Shown: piece by piece, positions 1-8,841 of the stretch
How positions within the stretch are numbered: position 1 is the first letter of the stretch
Layout of the letters: every line of letters begins with the position of its first letter
Assembly (NCBI GenBank): GCA_027488055.1
Contig: JAIYCK010000268.1
Span: 1-32,117, forward strand
Length of the DNA: 32,117 nt
Origin: Flavobacteriales bacterium
Lineage (GTDB): Bacteria > Bacteroidota > Bacteroidia > Flavobacteriales_D > Sanyastnellaceae
Direction of reading: 5' to 3'
The notes under the pieces: generated by a model
Database searches by the model: none
Told to the model about the DNA's origin: nothing
The model's input: the letters and a program-made list of their open reading frames with translations, nothing else
Program-made: the position numbers and the translations under genes

Positions 1-470
1 ATGACCACATCTTGATTGCGATAAAAGAATCCATCGCACACAGCGCATGCACTGACGCCACCACCCAACTCACGTAGACGGGTTTCGTTGGCCAATCCCA
101 ACCACTTGGCGCTTGCTCCTGTGGAAATGATCACGGAATCAGCAGTCAATGTGTGCTTGCCGCCATCGATTTCAACCCAGTGTTTTGGGCCTGTAAAATC
201 CACTTTGGTTACCCAACTGCTGCGAATATCTGTTTCAAAACGGAGGGCTTGATTCTTGAGATCCTCCATCATTTCAGGGCCCTTAATTCCTTTTGCATAC
301 CCCGGGAAATTGTCCACCTCCGTGGTATCCATCAACTGACCGCCTGGTTGCATACCTTCATACATCACAGGTTTCATATCAGCTCTTGCGGCATAAATAG
401 CTGCGGTATAACCGGCAGGACCGCTGCCTATGATCAAACACTTTACATGTTCTTTTGCTTCATTCATCAT
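1..470 (-). CDS. trxB: Thioredoxin-disulfide reductase, partial (3' end outside window)
   Basis: Reverse-strand translation MMNEAKEHVKCLIIGSGPAGYTAAIYAARADMKPVMYEG...GGQLMDTTEVDNFPGY...VIISTGASAKWLGL...GGGVSACAVCDGFFYRNQDVV; FAD-binding GSGPAGYTAAIYAAR and redox-active CAVC motif. Confidence 0.95.
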   Translation of the reverse strand, partial: MMNEAKEHVKCLIIGSGPAGYTAAIYAARADMKPVMYEGMQPGGQLMDTTEVDNFPGYAKGIKGPEMMEDLKNQALRFETDIRSSWVTKVDFTGPKHWVEIDGGKHTLTADSVIISTGASAKWLGLANETRLRELGGGVSACAVCDGFFYRNQDVV

Positions 471-496
471 TCAAAATCGATTTTTGTTTTCGTGGG

Positions 497-504
497 CAAA
501 TATA
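497..504 (-). promoter_or_regulatory. Candidate Bacteroidota -7 element (TATATTTG) for trxB
   Basis: Plus strand CAAATATA = minus TATATTTG, exact match to TAnnTTTG, 26 nt upstream of the trxB start; no well-spaced -33 TTG seen. Confidence 0.4.
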
Positions 505-603
505 GCCCTTCAGAAAACCAAAAGACACTGACATTGTTCAATCTTTTTCCACTTAAAATGAGCACAGTTTGTAAGTACAAATGTGTCTCCGAGATCCAAC
601 GAT

Positions 604-1263
604 TCAAATCGGAATTTCCATCAGAACGGGTGAATCGAACATGGCTCCGGGCGATATCATCCATTCATCATACGGAATGGAGCCGCCATATCGTTGCTTC
701 ATGATTTTCTTTACAATGGGCGATGACAAATCATACTCCTTGAGTTGTTTTCTTTCGCCAATGGCCAGGCCCAGCTCGCGCTCGTATAATTTGTAAACCA
801 ATTCAGAACAATACATCTCCTCATCGCTCCATGCAAAACCGATGTCATAATGCCGGTTGAGCCAAGAGGAACCCAAAGCCCACATGTCGCTGATTGCTTC
901 TTTGGTGAGCACCTTATCCCCTTCGCGCAGTCGTTTCACTGTATTTCGGGCACTCCGATTGGTCCACTCTTCAAATGGAGTTATACAAACCGGCTCAATG
1001 GCCTCCAATACCACCCATTGGTTGTTGCGATAAAAAACAATTCCCACGTGTGTCCATGGACTGCCCGTGGCGGCGCGGATGGCTTTGCATTGCGAGGATT
1101 GGCTTTGTTGAAAGACGATATCTCCCTCTTTGAGCGCATCGATGTTCGAAACGATTGGAAGGTTTTGAGCATTGGGCATCCCTTTCGACTGGCATCCGCT
1201 GTGCGATGACAACAAGAGACCCAATCCGACTAAAAAGCATAGCAAAGTGAGTTTCATTTTCAT
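604..1263 (-). CDS. YiiX/YebB-like permuted NlpC/P60 (papain-like) cysteine hydrolase, lipoprotein
   Basis: Signal peptide with SGC lipobox; motifs GDIVFQQ, WTHVGIVFYRNNQWVVLEA and MYCSELVYKLY typical of the family. Confidence 0.8.
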   Translation of the reverse strand: MKMKLTLLCFLVGLGLLLSSHSGCQSKGMPNAQNLPIVSNIDALKEGDIVFQQSQSSQCKAIRAATGSPWTHVGIVFYRNNQWVVLEAIEPVCITPFEEWTNRSARNTVKRLREGDKVLTKEAISDMWALGSSWLNRHYDIGFAWSDEEMYCSELVYKLYERELGLAIGERKQLKEYDLSSPIVKKIMKQRYGGSIPYDEWMISPGAMFDSPVLMEIPI

Positions 1264-1290
1264 AGTGCCTACTACGAAAAAAGAAAGTGA

Positions 1291-2073
1291 TTATTGCGGG
1301 TTCATTTCCTGCGCCAATGAAATACGCAAAAACTCATCCCATAGCGGATCTTCAGGAGGTGTGGCTACGATGGTCAATGGAGTTTTGCGGACAGGATGCA
1401 AAAATTCAATTTTGCGGGCATGCAAATGAATGCTGGCGTTGTCATTGGTGCGTTTGCTACCGTACTTGATATCGCCCTTGATAGGACAACCCAGCGATGC
1501 AAGTGTAGCGCGAATTTGATGATGGCGACCTGTTTTGGGGTATACTTCAATGAAGTGATAATTATCGCCACTGCCAATGACCTTGTAACTCAATTCCGAT
1601 TCCTTGCGGTTGTCAGCAGGTTTATCAAAAGCGAAGGTCTTATTTAATTTTTCATCCTTCCACAAATAATTGATCACAGTGCCCTCGTGTTCAGCAGGTA
1701 AATCCTTGATGACCGCCCAATAGGTCTTTTGCACTTCTCGAAATTTGAACATATTCGACAAGCGATTGAGGGCCTTGGTGGTACGTGCATACAATACAAT
1801 CCCGCTTACGGGGCGGTCCAAACGATGCACCGTGCCAATAAAAGCCAATCCCGGCTTGTTGAATTTGACCTTGACGTAGTTCTTGACAATGTCGCACAAG
1901 GTGCGATCACCGCTGATATCGCTTTGGATGATATCGCTGTTGCGCTTGTTCACGGCAATGACGTGGTTGTCTTCGTATAAAACCCGAAGATTTTCAACCG
2001 TGCTCATGATAATTGGAACTTTTGGAGCTTGTTTCCACTCCTTGGCTTGGCCTTTTTGATAATTGCTCATCAC
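1291..2073 (-). CDS. RluA family pseudouridine synthase
   Basis: VLYEDNHVIAVNKR...GTVHRLDRPVSGIVLYARTTKALNRLSNMF (HRLDxxxSG catalytic motif) ... GRHHQIRATLASLGCPIKGDIKYG. Confidence 0.92.
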   Translation of the reverse strand: MMSNYQKGQAKEWKQAPKVPIIMSTVENLRVLYEDNHVIAVNKRNSDIIQSDISGDRTLCDIVKNYVKVKFNKPGLAFIGTVHRLDRPVSGIVLYARTTKALNRLSNMFKFREVQKTYWAVIKDLPAEHEGTVINYLWKDEKLNKTFAFDKPADNRKESELSYKVIGSGDNYHFIEVYPKTGRHHQIRATLASLGCPIKGDIKYGSKRTNDNASIHLHARKIEFLHPVRKTPLTIVATPPEDPLWDEFLRISLAQEMNPQ

Positions 2074-2086
2074 TAGTCTGTGTTAT

Positions 2087-2103
2087 GCGATGCAAGGCAT
2101 CGC
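2087..2103 (-). other. Perfect 7-bp hairpin in the leader of the RluA-type gene
   Basis: GCGATGC-AAG-GCATCGC, 13 nt upstream of the start codon. Confidence 0.5.
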
Positions 2104-2138
2104 TGCTTAATAAAAATTGGTCCACTTTGAGGACTGTG

Positions 2139-2170
2139 CAAAGTTAATCAATTCAACAATCGAAAACCAA
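2139..2170 (-). promoter_or_regulatory. Candidate Bacteroidota promoter for the RluA-type gene
   Basis: Minus strand TAACTTTG (2146..2139) matches TAnnTTTG, with TTG at 2170..2168 about 21 nt upstream. Confidence 0.45.
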
Positions 2171-2189
2171 TGCACGCTCCTTTAGATGA

Positions 2190-3005
2190 TCAATATTGTT
2201 CTTTATCGTTGGGGAAATCCTTGCTCTTTACATCACTCACATATTGAGCGACCGCATTGTGCATGATCTCGCCAATATTGGCATATCGGCGCAAAAACCG
2301 AGGACTAAAGTCTTGTGTGATGCCCAACATATCATGCAATACAAGCACCTGCCCGTCGCATGCAACGCCCGCTCCAATGCCAATGGTGGGCACCTTTACT
2401 GAAGCAGTGACCCGTGCAGCTAGCTTGGCTGGGATTTTTTCCAATACCAATGCAAAACAACCGCATTCATCCAGCAACTGCGCATCGCTGAGCAAACGAT
2501 CAGCTTCTTCTTCTTCTTTCGCTCGCACTTGGTAGGTACCAAATTTATAAATGCTTTGTGGGGTGAGACCCAAATGCCCCATTACAGGAATACCTGCTGT
2601 GAGAATACGTTGTATGCTTTCCTTGATTTCCGCACCACCTTCCAATTTCACCGCATGCGCTCCGCTTTCCTTCATGATACGAATGGCCGAATTGAGCGCC
2701 TCTTTGCTGTTGCCTTGATAGGATCCAAAAGGCAAATCAACCACTACCAATGCCCTGGCTGCCGCGCGCACAACGGATTGCGCATGATAAATCATCTGAT
2801 CCAAGGTGATGGGCAGAGTTGTTTCATGACCCGCCATCACATTGCTAGCGCTATCGCCTACCAAAATCACTTCACAGCCTGCTGCATCAACGATTTTAGC
2901 CATGCTATAATCATAAGAAGTAAGCATGGAAAATGGTTCTCCTTTGGCCTTCAACTCCGCTAATGTATGCGTGGTGATGCGTTTGATTTCTTTGTTCACT
3001 GACAT
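2190..3005 (-). CDS. panB: 3-methyl-2-oxobutanoate hydroxymethyltransferase
   Basis: [54 protein letters not shown]...VKLEGG...[11 protein letters not shown]...[22 protein letters not shown]; classic PanB. Confidence 0.97.
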   Translation of the reverse strand: MSVNKEIKRITTHTLAELKAKGEPFSMLTSYDYSMAKIVDAAGCEVILVGDSASNVMAGHETTLPITLDQMIYHAQSVVRAAARALVVVDLPFGSYQGNSKEALNSAIRIMKESGAHAVKLEGGAEIKESIQRILTAGIPVMGHLGLTPQSIYKFGTYQVRAKEEEEADRLLSDAQLLDECGCFALVLEKIPAKLAARVTASVKVPTIGIGAGVACDGQVLVLHDMLGITQDFSPRFLRRYANIGEIMHNAVAQYVSDVKSKDFPNDKEQY

Positions 3006-3062
3006 GCGGCCAAATTAGGGGAAATAATCGTGCTTCTCAAAAATTATATCGGACTAAAACAC

Positions 3063-3088
3063 CAATAGCCGCGCAAAAGCGGCTATTG
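3063..3088 (-). terminator. Terminator-like hairpin downstream of the CotH gene
   Basis: CAATAGCCGC-GCAAAA-GCGGCTATTG, perfect 10-bp stem, 30 nt after the minus-strand stop codon; T-tract on the minus side is weak (GGTGTTTTAG). Confidence 0.6.
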
Positions 3089-3117
3089 ATGAAATCTTAT
3101 GAATCCGCGTCACATCC

Positions 3118-5475
3118 TCAATGACGCACAATCAAACGTTCGGTGCGGGTTTGTTGATTGCTATCTACAGTGAGCAAATAACTGCCATTGGCCATGTGGG
3201 CTATATCCATCGTGATGTATTTGCGTCCGTTGGTGACCTCAGTGCGAATCACACGGCCACTGATATCGCGAATTGTAATCACAGCGTTACTCATCGACTC
3301 ATCAAGAATGATCTGTAGGTAATGATCAGCTGGATTGGGAAACATCCGAAGATTATTTTCTTCAGCCAACTCTTGCACAGCGATATCGTTGTTGTTGTAT
3401 GCAAAAGTGGTTTGTTGAATCACATACCCCCCTGTGCCGTTTGGAGAACGAGCATACCCTTGGTTAGTCACTTGCGCACCAAATATCAACTCATCGGCAA
3501 TCTGGCCGGATGCATTGATCAAACTCAGAGTTTCTCCATTGACGGACAATTTAAAATTGGCATGCAAAGGACCTTGAGCAGAATCTTCATCCGCCCAAAC
3601 GATAAGATATTCATTGGGAGCCAAAAGGGTGCCAGAAGGCAATTCCCATTTGGTCAAGTTCCATTGATTATCGGTCAAATGATATCCTGTGAGATCAACT
3701 GTTTGAATCCCTTTATTGTACAACTCAATCCAGTCCTCGTGTTCACTTTGCTCATCGATCGCATCCGTATCGTTGTCCGCCAAAATCTCATTGATCACCA
3801 CGTCAGTTGAGGCCGCATAGGACGATGCAATAGAGATATAGTACACATCATGCTCCGCTCCGACAGGTTGATAGGTTTGGGTTTTGGCTGTATTGTTTTC
3901 GATGGCTTGGACATAAAATTTAATGAACTCACCTGCTGTTAGAGAAGGCAATAGGGCCGAGAAAACACCGTCGCCTGAGGTTGCATCACCATTGCTGCCA
4001 TCGTCATGCATAGTGAGTACCGCAAAATTACCCACCAATGTTGTCGCATAAAATAAGTTGACGCCAAATAAACCATCGGGTGATGATACTGCTGCTGTCA
4101 CCAGCCCTTGTTCTCCCTCAATTGGATTCATCCATTCGCCTTGAGCGCTAGTCATCAATACATTTTGTATAGACGCTCCCACTGTATTCACTTCGGTATT
4201 GGACATGATAATATTGCGACGCGTATTGATGGCATCAATCAAATCACCCACACCAGATGTAAACTGACTATAACTATATAACTTTTTATCGTCATCTTGC
4301 ACTTCTTGATCAATCAAAGCGCTGTAGGTATTGATGATATCAGCGGCCGTTGATTCATTCAAAAAATCTTCAACGACTGTTCGCATATGCGCCAAATAAC
4401 GCTGACGCCAAATGGGCACATTCAATAATTTATTCAGCAAGGGATAATCGACATCATCGGCGTGGTAGAAGGGACTCCAATTGAGATGCGCATCTGCCAA
4501 AATACTGTTTCCGTCATACTCCTGTGGGGTCAAACGTCCCGTTTCCAATTCCCAATAACAGTAATAATCCATTTTACCCTTGTAGATGTAGCTGTCATCA
4601 TCGGCAAAAGCATTCTCGATGGCCAAAAACCAAAGTGCCCGATCAATGTCCATGACTTCAGGCAATGTGGTAGGCAATTCTGTCCCGCTGTCGTTGTTCA
4701 AAACGTCACAAGCATGGATCAATGTTTGCCATGGATCCAACGCATTCGTCGATTTCAATGTATAATATGAATCATAATCGGACTGCGCATCGCCGTTATA
4801 ATTGAGCGCTGCAGTTCCATCACCCCACTGCGGACCACCGCCGCCGCCACCCCCCATAGTTCCTGAGGGTGCATCAGCCCGCCAATTGGTGCCGTCATTG
4901 CTTAGATACCATTCTTCCAAAAAATCCTTGTTTAACTGCTGCACAGATGGATACAAGCCCCATGATTCGCCATTGATGTAGAGCTTCACAAAAGAACAGC
5001 GAGCCGCAGGGATGTGTTTGTCAATCATGTAATAAAACATAAACTCCTTCATGAATGAAGGATCATCAAAACAATTGTTCAAATTAAAATTGTTGTAGCC
5101 TTCTATGTCTTGGCCACTAATAAAGGCATCGGTGAGAATACTGAAACTCTTTTTTTCTTCCCCTTGGGTCATCAGATATGAGGTTTGGCCTTTGAAGCCA
5201 ACTCCCACTTGAAGATACGTCACACCATCTACAGTCAAAGTTGCTTCAATATTGGTTTCCGAACCGTACGCATTAGTCAGCAAGGTCCAATAATTGGATT
5301 GACTAAACTCCAAATAAAATTCTTTGATCACATTCGGGTTGTATAGACCATTGTCGGGTTGTCCCCCCATGGTGATGCGGTGGTTGACTTCGTCGAGGTT
5401 CCATTGATTGGGGAGTGATTGCGCATGGCAAGCAACGGCAAAAAGGAATAAAACTCCAAATAGTAAATTCTTCAT
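3118..5475 (-). CDS. Secreted CotH-kinase family protein with lamin-tail domain and T9SS type A sorting tail
   Basis: Signal peptide; GVGFKGQTSY; RCSFVKLYINGESWGLYPSVQQLNKDFLEEWY; ADDDSYIYKGKMDYYCYWELETGRLTPQEYDGN; lamin-tail-like VVINEILADNDT...DWIELYNKG...DLTGYHLTDN; C-term LRMFPNPADHYLQI...GSYLLTVDSNQQTRTERLIVRH. Confidence 0.85.
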   Translation of the reverse strand: MKNLLFGVLFLFAVACHAQSLPNQWNLDEVNHRITMGGQPDNGLYNPNVIKEFYLEFSQSNYWTLLTNAYGSETNIEATLTVDGVTYLQVGVGFKGQTSYLMTQGEEKKSFSILTDAFISGQDIEGYNNFNLNNCFDDPSFMKEFMFYYMIDKHIPAARCSFVKLYINGESWGLYPSVQQLNKDFLEEWYLSNDGTNWRADAPSGTMGGGGGGGPQWGDGTAALNYNGDAQSDYDSYYTLKSTNALDPWQTLIHACDVLNNDSGTELPTTLPEVMDIDRALWFLAIENAFADDDSYIYKGKMDYYCYWELETGRLTPQEYDGNSILADAHLNWSPFYHADDVDYPLLNKLLNVPIWRQRYLAHMRTVVEDFLNESTAADIINTYSALIDQEVQDDDKKLYSYSQFTSGVGDLIDAINTRRNIIMSNTEVNTVGASIQNVLMTSAQGEWMNPIEGEQGLVTAAVSSPDGLFGVNLFYATTLVGNFAVLTMHDDGSNGDATSGDGVFSALLPSLTAGEFIKFYVQAIENNTAKTQTYQPVGAEHDVYYISIASSYAASTDVVINEILADNDTDAIDEQSEHEDWIELYNKGIQTVDLTGYHLTDNQWNLTKWELPSGTLLAPNEYLIVWADEDSAQGPLHANFKLSVNGETLSLINASGQIADELIFGAQVTNQGYARSPNGTGGYVIQQTTFAYNNNDIAVQELAEENNLRMFPNPADHYLQIILDESMSNAVITIRDISGRVIRTEVTNGRKYITMDIAHMANGSYLLTVDSNQQTRTERLIVRH

Positions 5476-5584
5476 TGGTGGAAATATATTGAATGTGAGC
5501 GGCCGATAGACAATAGAGACGTACTTTCTGCTTGCAGTTCGTTATTAATCAAATCCAACCTCAAAGGACTTTACACCGTTCGAA

Positions 5585-5614
5585 AAAAAAATCTTGGCCA
5601 CCCAAGATTTTTTT
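5585..5614. terminator. Symmetric A-stem-T hairpin (bidirectional terminator-like) in the divergent intergenic region
   Basis: AAAAAAATCTTGG-CCAC-CCAAGATTTTTTT, 13-bp stem with 7-nt T-tract on either strand. Confidence 0.6.
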
Positions 5615-5821
5615 ATGTGCGAATGTATTAATAAGTGCCGTGTGAGCGCATAAAACGGAATTTACAACCCATATGATTAAAGTGCGGCCTGAATCCGGCA
5701 CTTTTAAAGAGGCATCAAAAGTGAGAGGAACTCAAGGAAATGAAGTAAAATCTGAATTGAAGGCACGCGCAATCGATCTTTGGTGTATTGAGTATCGGAT
5801 TTTGATTCATTAATTTGCACG

Positions 5822-6382
5822 GTGCAAGTATCAACACAACTTATCGAAAAGTGTCTACAAGGCGACCAAAGGGCTTACAGCGAGCTCTATCGCACTTGTT
5901 ATCCCTTTATGATATCAGTGACAGCCAGGTACATCCGTCAACGCGAGCAGGCCATTGAAGTGGTGAATACCGCTTTTATCAGCATGGTCAATGGCTTGCA
6001 TCAGTATAACGCAGCATACCCCTTTGGAGCTTGGCTGCGGCGTATTGTCATCAATACTGTGTTGAACGAATACCGTAAAAACAATCGACTTAAATCGAAA
6101 GTAACATTCATCGATCAAGATGAATTGGCTCGCATTAAAGTCGGCGATGATGCTGATCTCAGTGAATTTGACATTGATCGAATTACCCTGGTAAAAGACT
6201 GCTTGGTACTTCTACCCCGCGTAACAGCACAAGTATTTAATCTTTTTATGATTGATGGCTATTCACACAAAGAAATATCCGCTATGCTCAATATGAGTGA
6301 AGGCACATCCGCTTGGCATGTCAATGAAGGCAAACAGCGGATCAAAACCATAATCGAAAAACGTCGCTCCGAAAAAAAATGA
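5822..6382 (+). CDS. ECF-type RNA polymerase sigma-70 family factor
   Basis: LIEKCLQGDQRAYSELYRTCYPFMISVTARYI...AFISMVNGLHQYNAAYPFGAWLRRIVINTVLNEYRK...(region 4) LLPRVTAQVFNLFMIDGYSHKEISAMLNMSEGTSAWHVNEGKQRIK; GTG start. Confidence 0.9.
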   Translation: MQVSTQLIEKCLQGDQRAYSELYRTCYPFMISVTARYIRQREQAIEVVNTAFISMVNGLHQYNAAYPFGAWLRRIVINTVLNEYRKNNRLKSKVTFIDQDELARIKVGDDADLSEFDIDRITLVKDCLVLLPRVTAQVFNLFMIDGYSHKEISAMLNMSEGTSAWHVNEGKQRIKTIIEKRRSEKK

Positions 6383-7716
6383 GTACAGAAAAAAAACATA
6401 ACATCGATGACCTCATTCCTGAAGGATGGGAATTCCGCGAGGAATACATGGAGCAAGCTCTGACCTGCCTCCATCGACAGCGCGTCTGGATGAAATGGCG
6501 AAAAACCATGTTGTGGATGTCCGCGGCCTCAATCATTGTATTGATTGGAGCATCGCTTTTGCATGTTTGCTCCAATCCAACTGTACTTTCTGCGTCCGAA
6601 GCGAAATTGAGTCATTCGAATTTGGACACCTCTGCAATTCAGTCAAATGCTCTTCAAAGCAAAGACGAACCAAAACTTTCAAACGCTCCGAGTGCTGCTT
6701 CGAATGTCCATGAGGCTGTGGAACAGTTCGTTGATGACAAACTATCTAACCATACCGATATCCATGCGCATGCATCAACGAAAATGGTGAACACATCAAA
6801 AACGAAGTCAAATCAAAACAGTACCAAGCACCATCCTATACCGTCAAATCACCTTGACGAAATAGAAACGGACTCCAACGATCAAATTGCAGATGAACGC
6901 CATCGAGTGAATGAAACCCCGCAGGAGGACTTCTCGAAAAAAGTCCAAATTCCATCACCAAGGTATTCCAATGTTTTGATGAATGCTCAAGCTGAATCCG
7001 GAAAAACTGGCGATGAAACAATAATGATGCGGAGAGATGCTTTTGCCCCGCTCCAATCACTGAATACACAATTACCCATTCCAGCATCATTGCGTCCCAA
7101 TGGAAATTCGATTGGTCTCGGTTCATCGCATCAAATTTGGGCATTCGCAGGCAATGCCATGTGGGCAGACTATGGCCGCCCATTGAACTCACTAAATTTC
7201 CAGCCCATTGTTGGTATTGGTTATGGCTACCGAGTTCACCCCAAATGGTATCTTCGCGCTCAATTGGCATATTCGTCTATACAGAATCCAGGGGCCATAT
7301 TCCAACAAACTCAAAACTATTATGACTATCAAAAATGGCAATCCAACACCAAAATAACGACCAATCGATTGCATTATGGGTCTGTTCAATTCGCCGTCAA
7401 TTGTGCGATCAATAAGCAATGGAATGCCGCCTTCGGCCTAATGAGTAGCATTAAATTAACAGGCAGCAATACAATACTTGATACTGATATCTACGAACAG
7501 GTTCAAGAACGCAAAGAGACGGGTTATGTAAGCGGATTCAAACGTTTCAATTACGGAGCAACAGCCGCCTTGGATCGTCGAATCAATCAAAGGGTCTCAC
7601 TTGGATTTCAATATATACTTGGGCTAACCGATGTTTCGGACGACGCTGTATTCGGAGAGAAAACGAAGCAGTCCAATTCGCAACTTAATCTCATCATAAG
7701 CTATAGATTCAAATGA
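6379..7716 (+). CDS. Sigma-linked membrane protein: N-terminal cytoplasmic-type segment, single TM helix, long linker and C-terminal outer-membrane beta-barrel-like domain
   Basis: 4-nt overlap with the sigma gene; TM stretch MLWMSAASIIVLIGASLLHVC at about aa 51-70; C-terminal alternating strands GIGYGYRVHPKWYLRAQLAYS...VSLGFQYILGL...SQLNLIISYRFK. Confidence 0.65.
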   Translation: MSTEKKHNIDDLIPEGWEFREEYMEQALTCLHRQRVWMKWRKTMLWMSAASIIVLIGASLLHVCSNPTVLSASEAKLSHSNLDTSAIQSNALQSKDEPKLSNAPSAASNVHEAVEQFVDDKLSNHTDIHAHASTKMVNTSKTKSNQNSTKHHPIPSNHLDEIETDSNDQIADERHRVNETPQEDFSKKVQIPSPRYSNVLMNAQAESGKTGDETIMMRRDAFAPLQSLNTQLPIPASLRPNGNSIGLGSSHQIWAFAGNAMWADYGRPLNSLNFQPIVGIGYGYRVHPKWYLRAQLAYSSIQNPGAIFQQTQNYYDYQKWQSNTKITTNRLHYGSVQFAVNCAINKQWNAAFGLMSSIKLTGSNTILDTDIYEQVQERKETGYVSGFKRFNYGATAALDRRINQRVSLGFQYILGLTDVSDDAVFGEKTKQSNSQLNLIISYRFK

Positions 7717-8840
7717 AAAATATTTTCTATTTCTTCTCATTGATGCTTGGTCTTGTTTCTTGCAAAGACAAGACCATCGAAGATATTGTCGCAACGCAAC
7801 CTGTTTTCACCTTTAGCGGCAACATCAATGGTTCTCCGCTGCATATAGCCGCAGGTGTGGATACCTATGAATCGCATTTTGTTACGGAACAAGACTTTTT
7901 TGGAATCTACAATTACAACAGTATGCTAAGTCCCGGCGGATGCAACCAATGCGGACCTTCGATCAAAATAAAATTATTTGGACTTGAAGAGAAAGGCCCA
8001 AACGACTTGCCCAACTCTGCCATTGACCTTGCGGTGGATTCAAGGGAATACCTGACGCTTCTTTCGACTACCAACAATTTGTCCTTCCATTTTTTCGCCA
8101 ATCAAAACGACAATGATTTGGATCATTATTGGAGCTTTGGCGATGGCGGAATTTCTACTCAAAACGATCCCGAACACACCTATGACTTACCGGGAACTTA
8201 CACGGTAACACACACCATCGAAAATGCAGAAAATGTAAGTTCGACTGTTTCATTCATCATCGAAGCAGGAGTACCCAACTCTTTCTGCAGTTTGCCTTTT
8301 CAAGTGAATGAGAATGGACCCAACAATTTTCATTTCCATCACCCCTTCAACTTACCACCGTTCTTGGACAATGTCATTTGGACCATATCCGATGACGACG
8401 GCGCAGTGATTTATTCTACGAATCAAGACAATTTCGCATATAACCTTCCAGCAGATGAGGAGTTTGAAATATGTTTGATTTTTGTCAATGAAATAACCGG
8501 ATGCGAAGGATCTTACTGCCTAACTATCGACAATAATGAAGGTCCGTTTATTGATCCAGGATTTCAAATTGCTCCAGATCCTGTAATGCCCACGATCGGC
8601 AAAGTGGTAGTGGAATACCGAGATATCAATGGACAACTTTATCATAGTGCCATTGAAGAAAACAACATCAATGGTTTCGAAATTATTGAAAGCTCATTAT
8701 ACACTCCATTGTATGCCGGATCTCCAATCACGCGGAAGCTAAGTATCCTCCTGAACTGCACACTTGAAAATACAAATGATGCAAACGATCATATAACTCT
8801 TGAAAATGCACAAGCCATATTCGCTTTTGGCATAGAATAA
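7713..8840 (+). CDS. PKD-domain lipoprotein
   Basis: Lipobox MLGLVSC; HYWSFGDGGISTQNDPEHTYDLPGTYTVTHTI is a canonical PKD repeat; 4-nt overlap with the preceding gene. Confidence 0.75.
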   Translation: MKNIFYFFSLMLGLVSCKDKTIEDIVATQPVFTFSGNINGSPLHIAAGVDTYESHFVTEQDFFGIYNYNSMLSPGGCNQCGPSIKIKLFGLEEKGPNDLPNSAIDLAVDSREYLTLLSTTNNLSFHFFANQNDNDLDHYWSFGDGGISTQNDPEHTYDLPGTYTVTHTIENAENVSSTVSFIIEAGVPNSFCSLPFQVNENGPNNFHFHHPFNLPPFLDNVIWTISDDDGAVIYSTNQDNFAYNLPADEEFEICLIFVNEITGCEGSYCLTIDNNEGPFIDPGFQIAPDPVMPTIGKVVVEYRDINGQLYHSAIEENNINGFEIIESSLYTPLYAGSPITRKLSILLNCTLENTNDANDHITLENAQAIFAFGIE

Positions 8841-8841
8841 A

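Noticed and set aside
153-704. 183-aa plus-strand ORF over trxB and the YiiX gene
   Set aside because: Antisense shadow of two clear genes; translation has no recognisable domain and spans both coding and intergenic DNA.
2529-2963. 144-aa plus-strand ORF
   Set aside because: Antisense to panB, a confident gene; His/Arg/Ile-rich shadow composition.
3063-3088. Perfect 10-bp palindrome as a possible mobile-element or regulatory repeat
   Set aside because: Position just after the CotH-gene stop is adequately explained by a transcription terminator; no second copy seen in the window.
3322-3810. 162-aa plus-strand ORF
   Set aside because: Antisense to the CotH/lamin-tail gene with no domain signal.
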